The position numbers and the translations under genes are program-made. From Pseudomonas sp. (GTDB lineage: Bacteria; Pseudomonadota; Gammaproteobacteria; Pseudomonadales; Pseudomonadaceae), in assembly GCA_030656145.1 (NCBI GenBank), contig JAUSOF010000021.1, positions 1 through 54,848 on the forward strand: 54,848 nucleotides of DNA, written 5' to 3'. Within the stretch, counting starts at the first letter, position 1, and every line of letters starts with the position of its first letter. This document shows positions 53,614 to 54,848 of this stretch, piece by piece. The notes below the pieces were generated by a model that searched no databases, was not told where the DNA came from, and saw nothing but the letters and a program-made list of their open reading frames with translations.

Positions 53614-54516
53614 TTACACGCTGGCCAGCCGCGCCCGTGCCACCCGCGAGCCATTGGGTTTATCCAGTACCGCACAAATGCGCTGGCCGGCATCTATCAG
53701 TTTGTTCAGGTCGATGCCGGTTTCGATACCGAGGCCGTTGAGCAGGTACAGCACATCTTCGGTCGCGACATTGCCGGTGGCACCCTTGGCGTAAGGGCAG
53801 CCGCCCAGCCCCGCGACGGAGCTGTCGAACACGTGAATACCTTCGAGCAGGCTGGCGTAGATATTGGTCAAGGCTTGGCCGTAGGTGTCGTGAAAGTGTC
53901 CGGCCAGCTTGTCTCTGGGGATATCGCGGCCCACCACTTCGATCAGTCGGCGCGTATCACCTGCGGTGCCGGCACCTATGGTGTCACCCAGGGACACTTC
54001 ATAGCAGCCCATGGCAAACAGCTCGCGAGCGACCAAGGCGACCTGTTCGGGCGGGACCAAGCCGTCATACGGGCAGCCCAGCACGCAGGAGACATAACCG
54101 CGCACGCGGATGCCATGTTGGCGAGCGGCGTCCATTAGCGGAGCAAAGCGCTCAAGGCTCTCGCGGATCGAACAGTTGATATTCTTCTGTGAAAAAGCTT
54201 CCGAAGCCGCCGCAAATACCGCCACTTCGCGAACGCCCGCTTCCAGTGCACCTTCGAAACCTTTCAGGTTGGGCGCCAGGGCGGCGTAGGTGATACCCGG
54301 CAGTTGCTGGATCTGCGCAAACACCTCAGCGGAACCTGCCATCTGGGGCACCCACTTGGGCGAGACAAAGCTGCCCACCTCGATATAGCCCAGGCCGGCG
54401 GCCGACAAATCGTCGACCAGGCGCACCTTGTCGGCCACGCTGATTGGCTGTTTCTCATTCTGCAAACCGTCGCGCGGGCCGACTTCGACCAGGCGGGCTT
54501 GTTTGGGTAAATTCAT
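53614..54516 (-). CDS. liuE: Hydroxymethylglutaryl-CoA lyase (leucine catabolism)
   Basis: 300-residue DRE-TIM metallolyase cleaving HMG-CoA to acetyl-CoA and acetoacetate. The opening VEVGPRDGLQNE carries catalytic residues, GHFHDTYGQA binds the metal, and the family signature VAGLGGCPYAKGATGNVATED has the active cysteine. The ATG at 54516 is preceded by AAGGAG; an upstream extension is not protein-like. It follows liuD on the same strand, separated by a long inverted repeat. Confidence 0.95.
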   Translation of the reverse strand: MNLPKQARLVEVGPRDGLQNEKQPISVADKVRLVDDLSAAGLGYIEVGSFVSPKWVPQMAGSAEVFAQIQQLPGITYAALAPNLKGFEGALEAGVREVAVFAAASEAFSQKNINCSIRESLERFAPLMDAARQHGIRVRGYVSCVLGCPYDGLVPPEQVALVARELFAMGCYEVSLGDTIGAGTAGDTRRLIEVVGRDIPRDKLAGHFHDTYGQALTNIYASLLEGIHVFDSSVAGLGGCPYAKGATGNVATEDVLYLLNGLGIETGIDLNKLIDAGQRICAVLDKPNGSRVARARLASV

Positions 54517-54538
54517 TGGGCGTCTCCTTTGGGGCCAC

Positions 54539-54607
54539 TGGTGCGCACGGCGCACCCTACGTAAACCCATGGCATCGCGTCCATCGTAGGGTGCGGCGTG
54601 CGCGCCG
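54539..54607. repeat. 23-bp imperfect inverted repeat between liuD and liuE
   Basis: TGGTGCGCACGGCGCACCCTACG (54539-54561) and its near-inverse at 54585-54607 differ by one mismatch and two wobble positions, with a 23-nt loop containing CCATGG. The CGTAGGGTGCG core is a known kind of dispersed Pseudomonas intergenic palindrome. It has no T-run, so read-through into liuE is expected. Confidence 0.65.
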
Positions 54608-54616
54608 AATACCCTG

Positions 54617-54848
54617 TTATGCCTCTATCAGCTCCACCAGCACGCTGCCTTCGCTGACCATCTCACCTTCGCTGCAATACAGCGCCTTGACGGTGCCCGT
54701 GTGGGGGGCGCGGATGCTGTGTTCCATCTTCATCGCTTCCAGCACCACCAAGGCGGTGCCTGCTTCGACCTGCTGGCCGGTCTCGACCAGTACCCGCACT
54801 ATGCTGCCGTTCATCGGCGCCGTCAGGCCGCCGTGCTGTTGATGGCTG
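54617..54848 (-). CDS. liuD: Methylcrotonyl-CoA carboxylase biotin subunit, C-terminal part (truncated by window edge)
   Basis: The last about 76 residues of the alpha subunit. This is the biotinyl carrier domain, with the biotinylated lysine in the [10 protein letters not shown] motif and a typical opening [16 protein letters not shown]. The rest lies beyond the right edge. The stop codon is TAA at 54619-54617. With liuE just downstream it forms part of the leucine degradation (liu) operon; liuABC would be expected to the right. Confidence 0.9.
   Translation of the reverse strand, partial: SHQQHGGLTAPMNGSIVRVLVETGQQVEAGTALVVLEAMKMEHSIRAPHTGTVKALYCSEGEMVSEGSVLVELIEA

Overview
The window is chromosomal DNA of a gamma-proteobacterium, almost certainly a Pseudomonas in the broad sense. 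The evidence is the unbroken gltA / sdhCDAB-sucAB-lpd-sucCD citric-acid-cycle cluster, aer next to acnA, earP next to efp (elongation factor P with Arg32), the liu leucine-catabolism genes, and several families typical of Pseudomonas (DUF3080 lipoprotein, DUF599, DUF502, DUF3859). Coding density is high. I see no rRNA, tRNA, CRISPR array, insertion sequence, prophage or integrase. The window starts in non-coding DNA and ends inside liuD.

Layout. 0.6-5.2 kb: aerotaxis receptor aer and aconitase acnA on the minus strand. 5.5-11.6 kb: rlmM, a tiny hypothetical gene, tusA, a gamma-glutamylcyclotransferase-like gene, a MATE pump plus DUF3080 lipoprotein operon, and pdxB. 11.9-18.4 kb: an orphan NAD-kinase/AcoX-like gene, an MsbA-type ABC exporter, an RhtA-type exporter, ppnP, a DEDDh exonuclease, a 3-hydroxyisobutyrate-dehydrogenase-like oxidoreductase and a YkgJ-type cysteine-cluster protein. 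18.6-31.7 kb: gltA facing away from sdhCDAB-sucAB-lpd-sucCD, with good sigma-70 promoters for both directions in the shared gap and a strong terminator after sucD. 31.9-40.5 kb: brnQ, DUF599, MAPEG, a small acidic lipoprotein, two overlapping PaaI thioesterases, a membrane protein of unknown role, htpG and a dienelactone-hydrolase-like secreted protein.

40.5-44.9 kb is the most interesting part. It holds an ECF sigma factor with its membrane anti-sigma (RskA type), a secreted DUF4394 protein, a pirin and a secreted amidohydrolase. The sigma operon and the DUF4394 gene carry the same bipartite promoter-like motif (GACATCCAG, 12-13 nt, GGGTATA), and a weaker copy sits before the amidohydrolase. 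I read this as a small self-regulated envelope or secretion regulon. 45.3-54.8 kb: a four-helix-bundle chemoreceptor, a DUF3859 protein preceded by three TGTCAT half-sites at exact 11-nt spacing (a Pho-box pattern), an OsmC protein, earP-efp, DUF502, acetoacetyl-CoA synthetase, HMG-CoA lyase (liuE) and the 3' end of liuD. The last three belong to leucine/acetoacetate breakdown.

Most of the window is ordinary core metabolism. The second-look items are mainly regulatory DNA (ECF motif, Pho box, perfect inverted repeats) and a family of diverged intergenic repeats.
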